The notes below the pieces were generated by a model. That model searched no databases and was not told the DNA's origin. It saw only the letters and a program-made list of their open reading frames with translations. The position numbers and the translations under genes are program-made. A stretch of DNA of 64,000 nucleotides, taken from positions 13,319 to 77,318 of the forward strand of contig CAVFCW010000009.1 in the NCBI GenBank assembly GCA_963621245.1, written 5' to 3'. This DNA is from SIG603 sp963621245. GTDB lineage: Bacteria > Bacillota > Clostridia > Oscillospirales > Acutalibacteraceae. Every line of letters starts with the position of its first letter. The first letter of the stretch is position 1. Positions 1 to 9,500 of the stretch are shown here, in pieces.

Positions 1-672
1 AAGCGTGTAAACGACAGCCACAACCGCCTCGAGTATTCTCGAGATGAGCGTGGCAAGCGCCGCACCGGCAACTCCCATTTTAGGAATGAGTGTGCCAACA
101 CCGAAAATAAACACATAGTTAAGTCCGACATTCACGACAAGGGTCATAATTGATATGTACAAGCCGATTTTTGCAGTCTCAACGGCACGCATGCTTGCGA
201 TGAACACCTGAGAGATACAGAAAAATATGTAAGATATACCCACTATTTTGAGATAGACAACGCCCTCCCTGACAACGGAATCATCGTTAGTGAGAAAACG
301 AAGAATGGGATTTGTAAAGGTGACCGCACCCAAAGTTAACAAAACGCCGAAAAGAACCGCAAATTTTACTCCAACGGCTATTATTTTCTTGATGCTTTTT
401 GTGTCCTTTTTTCCCCAGTACTGAGCCGCAAGAATAAGAATTGCGCCCTCAACTCCGCCGCTGAAAAGCTGAACTATCGTCTGAATCTGATTTCCCATAT
501 AAACGCCGGATATAGCCGCATCGCCAAGTCTGCCTATCATAACGTTGTCGGCAAAGCCTACAAGAAACGTGATGAGATACTGCAAACCCATAGGTATCGC
601 AAGCTTTATAAGCGTGGAATAAAAGCTTTTATCCCTTGTGATAAAAACTTTCTTTTGATTAGCACTTTCCAA
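1..672 (-). CDS. MATE family multidrug efflux transporter, N-terminal part (cut by window edge)
   Basis: Reading the minus strand from 672 gives 224 uninterrupted codons that run off the left edge, so the C-terminal half lies outside. The start is a TTG with GGGAG nine bases upstream; the first ATG lies 27 codons further in and has no comparable site. Residues about 18-45 (IPMGLQYLITFLVGFADNVM) and the following GRLGDAAISGV are the typical first helix and loop of MATE (MatE, PF01554) Na+/H+ drug antiporters, with five or more hydrophobic segments visible. It is divergent from the D-lactate dehydrogenase at 903. Substrate cannot be told from sequence. A second, unrelated-looking MATE paralogue lies at 41367-42728. 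Confidence 0.88.
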   Translation of the reverse strand, partial: MESANQKKVFITRDKSFYSTLIKLAIPMGLQYLITFLVGFADNVMIGRLGDAAISGVYMGNQIQTIVQLFSGGVEGAILILAAQYWGKKDTKSIKKIIAVGVKFAVLFGVLLTLGAVTFTNPILRFLTNDDSVVREGVVYLKIVGISYIFFCISQVFIASMRAVETAKIGLYISIMTLVVNVGLNYVFIFGVGTLIPKMGVAGAALATLISRILEAVVAVVYTL

Positions 673-902
673 AACACAACACTCCCTAAATATATTTCAA
701 CAATATATATTTTAACACTTATAAAAACAAAATTAAAGACTTTAAACTATTTTTGATAAAATTCAGTCAATTTTCTTTATCTGTTTTATGTTTTTATGTT
801 TTATCAGATGCAAGTGCACTTTTCACAAACTTTTTGTGGCTTATTGACAATCGCAAATTTCGGTGCAAAAATGTTTACAAACAAGTTTTTTGGAGGAAAG
901 AA

Positions 903-1883
903 ATGAAGATTTACGCATTTGAAGTAAGACCGGACGAACAGGCTATGTTTGAAACGCTCAAATCGCCCGAGCTTGAAATCACAACGTCACCGGAGATACT
1001 CACTCTCGATAATATCGGCTTGGTTGAGGGATGTGAAGCCGTTACAACTCTCGGCATGACAAAATGGAACGACGCTCTTCTCAAAAAAGCCGCCGAGCTT
1101 GGAGTTAAATGCATTTCAACTAGAACTATCGGCTACAACCACATTGACCTCAACGCTTGCAAAGAGTACGGCATTAACGCTTGCAATGTAAGCTACGGCC
1201 CCGACAGCGTGGCAGACTTCGCACTCATGCTCATGCTTATCGCACTTAGAAAATATAAGCCCGCAGTTTACCGCCAGAACGTCAACGATTTCTCTCTCGG
1301 CGGACTTCAGGGCAGAACAATCAACGGTATGACAGTCGGCGTTGTCGGCACGGGCAAAATCGGCTATGCCGTCATAAAGAGACTTAAAGCTTTCGGCGCA
1401 ACAGTTATCTGCCACGATAAATTCGTCAACAGCAAAGTTGCCGAGATTGCCGACTACGTGAGCCTTGACGAGCTCTACGCAAGAGCGGATATGATTACCT
1501 ATCACATCCCCCTCACCGCCGAGAGCGCAAGAATGGTAAACTCCTACACCTTAAGCCAGATGAAAGACGGCGTTGTCCTCATCAATACTGCAAGAGGCGA
1601 GCTTATGAACGTTGAAGACCTCATCCACGGCATTGAGACAAAGAAAATCGGCGCACTCGCAACGGACGTTTTTGACGGCGAGCTCAACATCTATCACGAG
1701 AGCCACATCAACGATATCATCTCGAACCGTGAAATGGCATATCTGCGCCAGTTCCCAAATGTAGTCATGACTCAGCACATGGCATTCTATACGGACGCCG
1801 CCGTAAGAGAAATGGTCAAGAACGGCGTTGAGGGCCCCGTTGCCGTATTAAACGGCAAAGAGTGGAGAAACAAACTCGTCTAA
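903..1883 (+). CDS. D-lactate dehydrogenase (D-isomer-specific 2-hydroxyacid dehydrogenase)
   Basis: 326-aa NAD-dependent enzyme reducing pyruvate to D-lactate, a fermentative electron sink. The Rossmann motif GVVGTGKIG lies at residues 146-154; the catalytic Arg is in TARGEL (R231) and the catalytic His in TQHMAFYT (H292), whose following aromatic/Tyr is characteristic of the D-LDH/VanH subgroup rather than phosphoglycerate dehydrogenases. The open frame extends 50 codons further upstream to 753, but that part is AT-rich non-coding-looking sequence; GGAGG at 892-896 fixes the ATG at 903. A VanH role is not excluded by sequence alone, but no vanA/vanX-like genes are nearby, so a fermentation enzyme is the better reading. 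Single-gene unit ended by a hairpin at 1908. Confidence 0.9.
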   Translation: MKIYAFEVRPDEQAMFETLKSPELEITTSPEILTLDNIGLVEGCEAVTTLGMTKWNDALLKKAAELGVKCISTRTIGYNHIDLNACKEYGINACNVSYGPDSVADFALMLMLIALRKYKPAVYRQNVNDFSLGGLQGRTINGMTVGVVGTGKIGYAVIKRLKAFGATVICHDKFVNSKVAEIADYVSLDELYARADMITYHIPLTAESARMVNSYTLSQMKDGVVLINTARGELMNVEDLIHGIETKKIGALATDVFDGELNIYHESHINDIISNREMAYLRQFPNVVMTQHMAFYTDAAVREMVKNGVEGPVAVLNGKEWRNKLV

Positions 1884-1907
1884 CCACCAATACATTTAAG
1901 CAAAAAA

Positions 1908-1936
1908 GAACCGATCTCTTTCGAGGTCGGTTTTTT
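1908..1936 (+). terminator. Rho-independent terminator of the D-lactate dehydrogenase gene
   Basis: Stem AACCGATCTC / GAGGTCGGTT with a TTTC loop (one G-U pair), followed by TTTTTT. It begins 25 bases after the stop codon. It would also separate this gene from the converging LytTR regulator. Confidence 0.85.
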
Positions 1937-2011
1937 CGTGTCAAATAATATTAAGTACGGCTTTCTTTGTGTGACGGCACATCCGTTTGTCTAATTTGAC
2001 GGTAGAAACCA

Positions 2012-2701
2012 TCATACCGACTGAATCATACACGCACAATAGCCCTCGTTCGGCTGAAAACAGTTAATTTTAATCTGCTTTTCAAACTGCGGCAAATAGT
2101 CATTAAGGCAATAAGCATTACCGTTTAGAGCAACGTCACTGTATGTCACAAGACGTTTTTTGTCGGCATTTGGGAAAATCTCCAAAAAGCTGTGGTCAAT
2201 CATTTCATTGATGTACATTCCGCTTACTTCAGCCATCTCTCTGTTGCAGTAGCGCAGAACAAAATCCATTCCCTTGCCGTTCTCGGTGAAAACCACCTCG
2301 ATTACAAAAAACGGATACGGCATATTATCAAGAACCTTAAACCGGCGCGGTGAGAAAGCCTCCGGAGTCTCGTCAACAATGGACTCATTGATAAAATTAA
2401 TGAACTGCGTCTGGCGTGCGGAACGCCTCTTTCTGCCCGTTACGGTCGTTCCGTCAATTAAATAATAAGTGGTGCCCTCCACCTTTTCAATTTGATTAAG
2501 GGCTATCACAACGCCCTTATTGACGGTCACGAATTTACCTGTCGGCAGCTCGTCCAAAATCGCCTTGACGGAAAAATACGTCTCCACGCTTCTGCCGTCA
2601 AGCATGTTGATAAAGGTCTTTCCACCGTCTCTTGTGAGCGTCTTAATGCTCTCGGGTTTAACCGAAAATTTATCAAAAAATCTATCTATTGCCGTACTCA
2701 T
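2012..2701 (-). CDS. LytTR DNA-binding regulator with C-terminal PAS-like domain
   Basis: 229 aa. Residues about 18-95 look like a LytTR DNA-binding domain: a beta-rich start (IKTLTRDGGKTFINMLDGRSV), then the GKFVTVNKGVVIALNQIEKV block and a basic end (GTTVTGRKRRSA). Residues about 105-225 resemble a PAS sensor fold (VLRYCNREMAEVSGMYINEM). The LytTR domain is N-terminal and no receiver domain is present, so this is not a standard two-component response regulator. It sits 47 bases downstream of the pilus-island sortase on the same strand, so it may be the last gene of the pilus operon and act on it; that link is inference. No obvious terminator separates it from the sortase gene. Confidence 0.8.
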   Translation of the reverse strand: MSTAIDRFFDKFSVKPESIKTLTRDGGKTFINMLDGRSVETYFSVKAILDELPTGKFVTVNKGVVIALNQIEKVEGTTYYLIDGTTVTGRKRRSARQTQFINFINESIVDETPEAFSPRRFKVLDNMPYPFFVIEVVFTENGKGMDFVLRYCNREMAEVSGMYINEMIDHSFLEIFPNADKKRLVTYSDVALNGNAYCLNDYLPQFEKQIKINCFQPNEGYCACMIQSV

Positions 2702-2748
2702 TCTCTAAACTAACCCTTACTTTTCTATACCTTAATTATCCTAAAATC

Positions 2749-3351
2749 TTATACTCTTGCGCACCTCACCGCATAGCGTGACGTGCCGCTCATGGTACAG
2801 GTGAAGAGCGTCAAATCCCAATCGTCCTCTTCACTCTTTGACATCATTCCCTCGATGTCTGTTCCATCAATAACTTCGATCCCCAAAACTTCATATCGCC
2901 AGACATTATTCTCCATATCCGTTATAGTAACTTCGTCACCGCTCGAGACCGACTCAATCGGCCCAAAATGCGTGATGTAGTTGTGTCCGGCAATTATCAT
3001 ATCGTCCGTGTAAAGCGAACCCGAAAATCGGCAAGGCGAAATTTTCAGTCCCTCATAGCTCCAGTCCTTCATTATCGGAAGAGAAATACCGACAGACGGA
3101 ATCGTCACATAGCCGATATATTCGTTTCCGTCCACCTCTACGCTCTTCATCTCCTTATCGGGATAGAGCTCGGGCATTACCACCGTGTGCTCGGGAATTA
3201 CGTCATATTCATTCTCGATTTTCTGAAGCACGGTTTCGCTCGCTTTGCCCGCCTCGGTAGCCTCGGCACGGTTATAAAAGAATAGGGATACTGCCCCTAA
3301 AAGTGACACTATCCCCAAAACTATGCAAATATTTCCTAACTTACGTTTCAT
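2749..3351 (-). CDS. Sortase family transpeptidase (second pilus-island sortase)
   Basis: 200 aa with one N-terminal membrane segment (residues about 7-26) and a sortase domain. The catalytic triad can be placed: H123 in IAGHNY, C185 in LFTCTMSG, and R192 (or R196) in SRYAVRC. It is shorter than class C pilin polymerases and lacks their C-terminal membrane anchor, resembling class D/E-type or housekeeping-type anchors seen in Clostridia. Its start overlaps the end of the minor pilin gene by 11 bases, so the two are translationally coupled. A likely job is joining a particular pilin, or the finished fibre, to the wall; this is inference. Confidence 0.87.
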   Translation of the reverse strand: MKRKLGNICIVLGIVSLLGAVSLFFYNRAEATEAGKASETVLQKIENEYDVIPEHTVVMPELYPDKEMKSVEVDGNEYIGYVTIPSVGISLPIMKDWSYEGLKISPCRFSGSLYTDDMIIAGHNYITHFGPIESVSSGDEVTITDMENNVWRYEVLGIEVIDGTDIEGMMSKSEEDDWDLTLFTCTMSGTSRYAVRCARV

Positions 3352-4036
3352 CGTTCTTCTTGCTCTTTCTTAAGAGCCAGCCGACAGAGAAAAGGATAAG
3401 TCCCGAAATTGCGAGAACGGGAATCGGCCAGTTTACTTGTCCCGTCTGAGGAATTTTTGAGGGAGGCGTTGCTGTCGGCGTCGGAGAAGGTGTGGGTGAG
3501 CCTGCGGCGGCTGTTTCCATCTTAGGAGAAGCGTCCACATCGTAGACCCATGTGCCGTCCGTGAGTGACGGTGCCGTCACGAGGAAAGAATTAACCTTCA
3601 AGTATCCGCTTGCCGCCTTTGTGTTAACCACAAGATAAAGTCCGGCTTTAAGCGATGAGAATTTAAGCGTTCCGTTATCGTCCGTTGTTCCGCTTGCCGT
3701 CTCATTTGATGCCTTTTTCTCGAGCGATGCGGCGTAGTCGGCGTCCGAAAGCTTTGAAACATCGACTTCATCGGCGGCAAAATCGCCTACCGTGCTGTAA
3801 ACAAGATCTCCGTCGTCAAGCGTGACATCGGCTACCTTGTAGAGTTTAAACTCGGCGCCTGAAACAAGCTTGTCGTTCTCTTTGCTCTTAAGCGTTACGG
3901 AAACAGAGTTTTCTTTGTCAAAATCGGGAACATTTCCCTCGTTGCTCTCGGCGAATGCCACAAAACATCCGCTTGTCATGACTGCGGCTGCAACAGCGCA
4001 CACAGCAAAACGGTTTAAAATTGATTTAATCGTCAT
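3341..4036 (-). CDS. Minor (basal/anchor) pilin with IPQTG sorting signal
   Basis: 231 aa. Signal peptide with hydrophobic core ending near AFA; a Cna_B/SpaA-like domain (SGAEFKLYKVADV; the E-box-like GLYLVVNTKAASGY; Thr/Lys-rich strands), a Pro/Ser/Thr wall-spanning linker (SPTPSPTPTATPP), the sorting motif IPQTG near residue 195, a hydrophobic helix and a KSKK tail. The frame also allows GTG at 4045; ATG at 4036 is preferred because GGGGTGA lies just upstream of it. It overlaps the sortase C gene end and the next sortase start by about 11 bases each. The non-canonical Ile in the first position of the sorting motif differs from LPSTG and LPNTG in its neighbours. Confidence 0.87.
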   Translation of the reverse strand: MTIKSILNRFAVCAVAAAVMTSGCFVAFAESNEGNVPDFDKENSVSVTLKSKENDKLVSGAEFKLYKVADVTLDDGDLVYSTVGDFAADEVDVSKLSDADYAASLEKKASNETASGTTDDNGTLKFSSLKAGLYLVVNTKAASGYLKVNSFLVTAPSLTDGTWVYDVDASPKMETAAAGSPTPSPTPTATPPSKIPQTGQVNWPIPVLAISGLILFSVGWLLRKSKKNDET

Positions 4037-4865
4037 TTTTTTCACCCCGTTTTTCCTTCTTTGATTTTGTCTTCACTAAAATTATAATCAGCATTATCAC
4101 GATAAGAGGTATCGCCATAATCGGTGCTGTTTTAATCGGCTCAATCTTGAATGCCTCGGCGGTAACGTGAAGCTCCTCGGTCTCCTGATTCTCGATTCTG
4201 TGGCCCGTAACCAAAAGGCGGTGGGTGTTCACGCCGTAGGGCGTACAGGTCAGAAGCGTTACGAGATCCTTGCCCACCTCGATTTGAAGCTTATCCACCT
4301 CCTCGGGAAGAACGATTGCAATGTCGTCCACCTCGTAGGTGAAAAGTCGGTCGAGAACGGTAATTTTGAAGGTGTCGCCCACCTCGAGCTTGTCAAGGTT
4401 GGAGAAAAGCGTTGCGCTGGGCAAACCTCTGTGAGCCGAGATGACGGCATGTGTGCTCTCGCCGCCTATGGGGAAGCTTGTTCCCTCGAGGTGGCCCGCG
4501 CCTACCTGCAAAACGCCCTCATCGGTTCCGTGGTAAATGGGAAGCTGAACGTTAATCTTATCGATCGTAATGTAGCCCATAATGCCCGTTCCCGTAATAT
4601 CGAGGGTCGTGTCGTAACCTTCGATTTTATAGGGGACAAAGAAAGCGGATGTATCCTCGGCGAGAGCCTTGTTGTAATTCTCTGCCGCCTCAAAATAAGA
4701 GGAATAGTCTTCTTTTGTCATATTGGCTACCGCCTCGTCATACTTTGAGATAACCTGTGTGGAATGTCTCACGTTGACATAGTTACTCACGGTCGGATAT
4801 AACAGCACGGAAAGGCCCACGAAAAAAATCAGGACTAATATAATTGTACTTAAATGTTTTTTCAT
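4026..4865 (-). CDS. srtC: Class C sortase (pilin polymerase)
   Basis: 279 aa with N-terminal (about 6-25) and C-terminal (about 247-267) membrane helices, the class C topology. Catalytic residues: H145 in SAHRGLP, C207 in LLTCTPYGV and R216 in THRLLVTGHR; TLxTCTPYGxNxHRLLVxGHR is the class C signature. The lid in front of the domain (about residues 75-92) lacks the usual DPF/DPW motif. The enzyme links pilin subunits through isopeptide bonds at the cell membrane. It lies between the backbone pilin and the minor pilin, as in other pilus islands. GGGAG before the ATG supports the start. Confidence 0.93.
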   Translation of the reverse strand: MKKHLSTIILVLIFFVGLSVLLYPTVSNYVNVRHSTQVISKYDEAVANMTKEDYSSYFEAAENYNKALAEDTSAFFVPYKIEGYDTTLDITGTGIMGYITIDKINVQLPIYHGTDEGVLQVGAGHLEGTSFPIGGESTHAVISAHRGLPSATLFSNLDKLEVGDTFKITVLDRLFTYEVDDIAIVLPEEVDKLQIEVGKDLVTLLTCTPYGVNTHRLLVTGHRIENQETEELHVTAEAFKIEPIKTAPIMAIPLIVIMLIIILVKTKSKKEKRGEKNDD

Positions 4866-4904
4866 GGGTCACTCCCTGGTGTTACTTCAAAAGGTAAGTT
4901 TAAG

Positions 4905-4929
4905 GGGTGGGCGTGGGATGTGCCCACCC
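4905..4929 (-). terminator. Intercistronic GC-rich hairpin between backbone pilin and sortase C
   Basis: Perfect 8-bp stem GGGTGGGC / GCCCACCC with a nine-base loop, 76 bases after the pilin stop and 40 bases before srtC. No T-run follows, so it is more likely an RNA-stabilising or partly terminating element than a full terminator. Confidence 0.5.
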
Positions 4930-5005
4930 GCTCAAACAATCAGAATTCGTATGTTATTTTAATTGTATACCTACAATAATCGTACCGATTAATTTAGCTT
5001 ATTAA

Positions 5006-6460
5006 TTAAGCGTCGTGGTTCATTCTCTTCTTTGTGATGAGAAGTACGAATGCGCCTGCCATGAGAACGCCGCCAACTACGTAGAAGATAGTTGTACCGA
5101 TGCCGCCTGTGCTCGGAAGAGTTGCGCCGCTCTTGTTAACGATTGTAGCTGTAATTACACCTGTGTCTACATCACCTGTACCGAGGTTGCCGCCGTCAAG
5201 CTTTGTGAGCTTAGGATCATCAGATTCTGTATCGTGTGTAGCAGAAACGGTGAACTCGATAGGATCCATAGTCTTGAAACCTGTAGGTGTTGTTGTCTCA
5301 ACGAGCTTGTAGTTACCGTCGTCAACGCCGTTCCATGCGAATGTTGTGAGGTCGCTGCCTTTAATCTCATCGCCTATTTTTTCGTAATTGCCTTCTTTGT
5401 TCTGCTTGAAAAGTGTGAAGCCGGCACCCTTAAGAGGCTCATTCTTCTCGTTAACCTTGTCAACGCTTACCTTGTATGTGAAGACGATGTTCTTGTCGTC
5501 AGGAGTTTTACCTGTGTCGCTCGGCTTGGTTGTTCCGTCGCCTGTGTTGTTCGGGTTGTTGGAGAATGTGAGGTTTGCTGTGTTCGGGTTACCTGTGGAA
5601 CCGATAACTGCATCGCTATCAAGTGTCGCATTGTAAAGAACTACAACTTCGCTGTTTGATGTTGCGCCGAGTGCCTTAACGTCAGTGATTGCAACGTTGA
5701 GAACCTTATTGATCTTGTCCCAAGTCATATTATACTGACCAGTAGTAAGTACTGTGCCGTCCTCGCCGCCGATCTTAACCTGAACAGAACCTTCAACCAA
5801 TGTGAGGTGAGTCATAGTATCGTTGAACTCGAGATAGTAGTGATCAAACTTAGAGATGTCGCCGAGCTTAGCTGTGAGCTTGTAGGGGATTGTGTCGCCG
5901 ATATCGTAGTCAGCGGAATCCTGCCAGCCTGTTGTCTCGCCTGTCGAGTCGTTTGTGTCCTTAACCTTCTTCTCGAAAGAAGGAACATCTGTCTTTGTGG
6001 TAGGTGTTACAGTCTCGTCCGCTTCAGCAACCTTGAGAAGAGTAAGGTTCTTAGCGTCAACTGTGTCAGATACATTTGTTGTATCCTCGATTACATAGTA
6101 ACCGGTTGCCTCAAATGTAATTGAGCCTGTGCCTTCTATAGCTGCAGAAGTGCCCTTGTTGTCATAAACAGCCTTTGCAAGAGCGACCTGATCTGCTGTT
6201 GCGGTTTCAGCCATCTTCTTAGCTGCTGCAGCTGCTGTTGCGTCAGCACCTGTAAGACCGAGATAAGCAAGAAGTCCTTCTGCGTTATAGCCATCAGCCC
6301 AAGCGATTTCCTCGAGCTCGCCCTCGTCATTTACAGTACCTGTGAAAACCTGATAAGCCTTGAATGTGTGCTTTGTCAAATTGACTGATGCGCTTGCGGG
6401 AATAACCATGCAGAGCATTGTGGCAACTGCAAGTAAGCAAGCAATAATCTTCTTTGTCAT
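5006..6460 (-). CDS. Isopeptide-forming major (backbone) pilin, LPSTG-anchored
   Basis: 484 aa from the ATG at 6460 (GTGAGGA seven bases upstream; the frame is open for 31 more codons upstream but these lack signal-peptide character). Signal peptide 1-24 ends PASA. Domain order: an N-terminal D1-like region (about 25-165), a TPTTKTDVPSFEKKV junction, a SpaH/EbpB-type fimbrial isopeptide domain (about 180-330), and a Cna_B domain with the E-box YKLVETTTPTGF (about 400). LPSTG at 448-452, a membrane helix and the tail KKRMNHDA follow. It forms the shaft of the pilus when polymerised by the downstream class C sortase. An 89-base gap separates it from the adhesin gene. Confidence 0.93.
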   Translation of the reverse strand: MTKKIIACLLAVATMLCMVIPASASVNLTKHTFKAYQVFTGTVNDEGELEEIAWADGYNAEGLLAYLGLTGADATAAAAAKKMAETATADQVALAKAVYDNKGTSAAIEGTGSITFEATGYYVIEDTTNVSDTVDAKNLTLLKVAEADETVTPTTKTDVPSFEKKVKDTNDSTGETTGWQDSADYDIGDTIPYKLTAKLGDISKFDHYYLEFNDTMTHLTLVEGSVQVKIGGEDGTVLTTGQYNMTWDKINKVLNVAITDVKALGATSNSEVVVLYNATLDSDAVIGSTGNPNTANLTFSNNPNNTGDGTTKPSDTGKTPDDKNIVFTYKVSVDKVNEKNEPLKGAGFTLFKQNKEGNYEKIGDEIKGSDLTTFAWNGVDDGNYKLVETTTPTGFKTMDPIEFTVSATHDTESDDPKLTKLDGGNLGTGDVDTGVITATIVNKSGATLPSTGGIGTTIFYVVGGVLMAGAFVLLITKKRMNHDA

Positions 6461-6549
6461 ATGTTTATCCTCACTTTCAAAAAACATACATTTGTTCTTT
6501 TCTTCAAAATTCGTTACCCCACGGGTGGTGGAAGCATGTTTAGTATTCA

Positions 6550-9500
6550 TCACGCTTCCCCCTTGCCCTTACGCCTTTTGAAGTATATTACTGTCAGCGA
6601 AGCCGCCATTGTGGCAAGTCCGCCGAATAAGTACGGTGTTGTGCCCGTGCCGCCCGTGTTGGGAAGCTTGTAGGGCTCGCTCTCGGTGTTCTTCTTGTTG
6701 TTAACCGTGATAACGCCTGATTGAATGCCCGTGTTGTTAACGTAGGTTACGTTGTAGGTGCTGTCGGGATTAAGCTCTTCAACGGTGTAGTAAACATCAA
6801 GAATTTTGCCGTTAACCTCTTTTGTAGCGGGAAGATTCTCCCACTTGTAGGTGTAGCTGTTGGAAGTATTAAGAGTTACAGGTTCGCCGTAAGCCACGGC
6901 ATCGTCAGAAACCCACTTTGCCTTTGTATATGTGGCTTTCATAGTTGAGGCTGACATTCCCCACTGGAATGATGCATAAATAGTAACATCATCATCAATT
7001 GTGCCCGCACTCCAGCTTGATGCACCGCCACTATGTGAAACCTTCGTAACCGTACCGTTCATTTTATATGAGATGTCATTCCAATAGCCTGAAGTTGAGA
7101 GCGTAAATTCAGTTCCCGGCGAAACCTGATACTCAACCGAATCATACGTGCTTGTAAAGTCGTTATACTGTGCGACTACCGTTACGGTCTTGTAATTGAG
7201 GTGCTTGGTGTTCTGATAAAGCTGAACCTGAATGTCCTTTGTGCCGGAAACCTCGTTGCCGTTAAAGTCGAACCAAAGTTTCTTTACCTGAAGTGTGCCG
7301 AGCTTATTCGGAACATAAATCGTGCCGTAACTGTTGTAGGAGATAAAGAGTATATCGTCCTTTGTTATGCCCTCGCTCTTTAAGAGGTTTGAGTTACTCG
7401 ATGCCCAGCTGTCGGCTGTCGTGCCGCTATCGAGCGGAACAAAATACCAAAGCTTTGTGCCGAGAGTGTATCCCGTCGGAGCTTTTGTCTCCTTGAGGTA
7501 ATAGAGCGTGTTTCTCGTTATGTTTGTAAGTTTGAGTGAAGCTGTACCCGCACTGTTTGTGACAAGGCTTGTGTCGTTAATCTTGCCCCACGCACTGTCG
7601 GAGTACTTATATACATCAAACTCCGCGCCCTCGAGAGTTTTCTGGTATCTGTCCTCGTCAACCTTAACTATCGTAAGTGTGTTTGACTTTGTGACGGTAG
7701 CCGCCGAATCGGCTTCCTTAACCTCAACCTTGTTTTCTTTCTCGATTACGGTATCGCCCTCGAGAGAAACGCTGTTGGAGAAACTTGAAAGCGTCTGGCT
7801 GTTCCAGTTCTCAATCGTGTAAACATACGAGAGAACGAGCGGTGTTCCATCGGGAATCTCCATCGTGAGGGTGTTCGTGCTCTCATCAAACTTAGAAAGA
7901 AAGATGTCGCTGTCGATGAGCGAACCGATGCAGTGGTTACTGGAGTTGCTCTCATCGTAGGAGTAAAGCTTAATCTTGGTCAAGTCAACCGAAACCTTAA
8001 CTCCGTTCGAAGTTGTGAGTTTATCGGTAAGTGTAAGCGGATTGCCTGCGTTGAGCGTTTCGCCCGCTGGATTGATTGTTACGTAGTAGCGAATGTCGTT
8101 TGTGAGCTTTCCGCTGCCGTCCTTAACCTGTTCGCCCGCTTTCTCGAGGACCTCTGTTGTCTTCTTGATGGTTGTCTGGTTCTCGGCAGTCTTGTCGCCC
8201 CACTTAGCTATATTGAGGTAATCCTTTGAGCCGTTCTTGAGGTTCTCCCAATATTCATCGGTGATCATAACGGTGTAGTCGATGTAGTAGCCCAAAGTGT
8301 TGTTGCTGCTTGTAAGTTCAGTCGGACGTCCCGAAGGAAGCACTACCGTGAGAACGTTGTTCTTAACCGTAATAACAGGCTTGTTTGCGGCATCATTCAG
8401 ATTGTAATTGCCGTAACTATCACTTTTATATTCCCAATCATAGAAAGGCTTATCAACAATGGATACCTTTACATCACTTGCACTTAACTCAACTCCCTCG
8501 GGAAGAGTATCTGTGATTGTGATCTCATCGGTAGTGTCGGGCTTGACATAAATTGTGTAGCTGAGCTTTTTATCATCAAGCTTATCGTAATCTACCGTGT
8601 ATCCGCTTTCCTGATACTTTCCGTCCAACTTAAGGCGTTTCTTAAAGTCGCCCTTCTTTGTGAAGGTAGTCGTGCTTTCACGTTCTATATCGTTGCTCTT
8701 AGCCGTATTCTTAATAGTGATCGATTCGTCAGAATCAAGGTCTTTTGTCTCGAAAATCGAGTAGTAGTAAGCATTTATTGTTTTACCGCTCCAAGTGCTG
8801 TTCGGCTTGAGTGTGAGAACAAAGCTTACTATCTTTGCGTTCTCATCGCTTATCGTATTTCCGTTTGCATCGGAACCGACTACAGAATCTACACTATACT
8901 CGAGATTACTCTGAGAAACGAACCAATTCTTGACCTCGGAAATCGTTGTCCAGTGGACGTTCTCGTCAAACGTTCCGTCGTCCTTAGTGAGCTTATCGGT
9001 AACAACTATCGGAGTATCCGTGCCTGCCGTGGGATTGAATGTAATCTTCCACTGCTGGCTTCTCTGCGTTGTTCCCGTTACCTCCTGGCTCTCTCCGTTT
9101 GCCTGTTTGCTCGGGAAGAAGTCCGTCGGAAGAACGCCGATAGTCGAATCGTCTTCGTATTTACCCTTATCCGGTACATCAACAACAACCTTGTTTGTCT
9201 TTGTTACGGTTTCGTCCGATGCCGTAACAGGTGTTGTGTAAGTTATTGTGTAAGAACATCCGTTATCAACGTGAATCTTACTGTAATTATTATTTACAAA
9301 TTCAGAGGTAAGGTCGGTGCTCTGCCCGTTGGTGTCGTACTTTTTAACGCTGAGATTGGTAACCTTGCTCCAGTCGATGTTTGTACCGTCCAGAGTATCT
9401 GTTATGCTCCAATCACCCGCTACATTCTGTGCCTTGTCGGGGTTAACCGTAATCGTCCAGTTGATGCCCGTCTTGGTCTCGTTCACAGAACCGCTCTTCT

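Noticed and set aside
753..902. Fifty extra N-terminal codons of the D-lactate dehydrogenase frame
   Set aside because: AT-rich upstream DNA with no family similarity; GGAGG at 892-896 fixes the start at 903.
5015..5659. Long plus-strand open frames opposite the backbone pilin and the adhesin (also 8953-9603, 10606-10965)
   Set aside because: Cys/Val-rich products without ribosome binding sites; mirror frames of biased codons in the real minus-strand genes.
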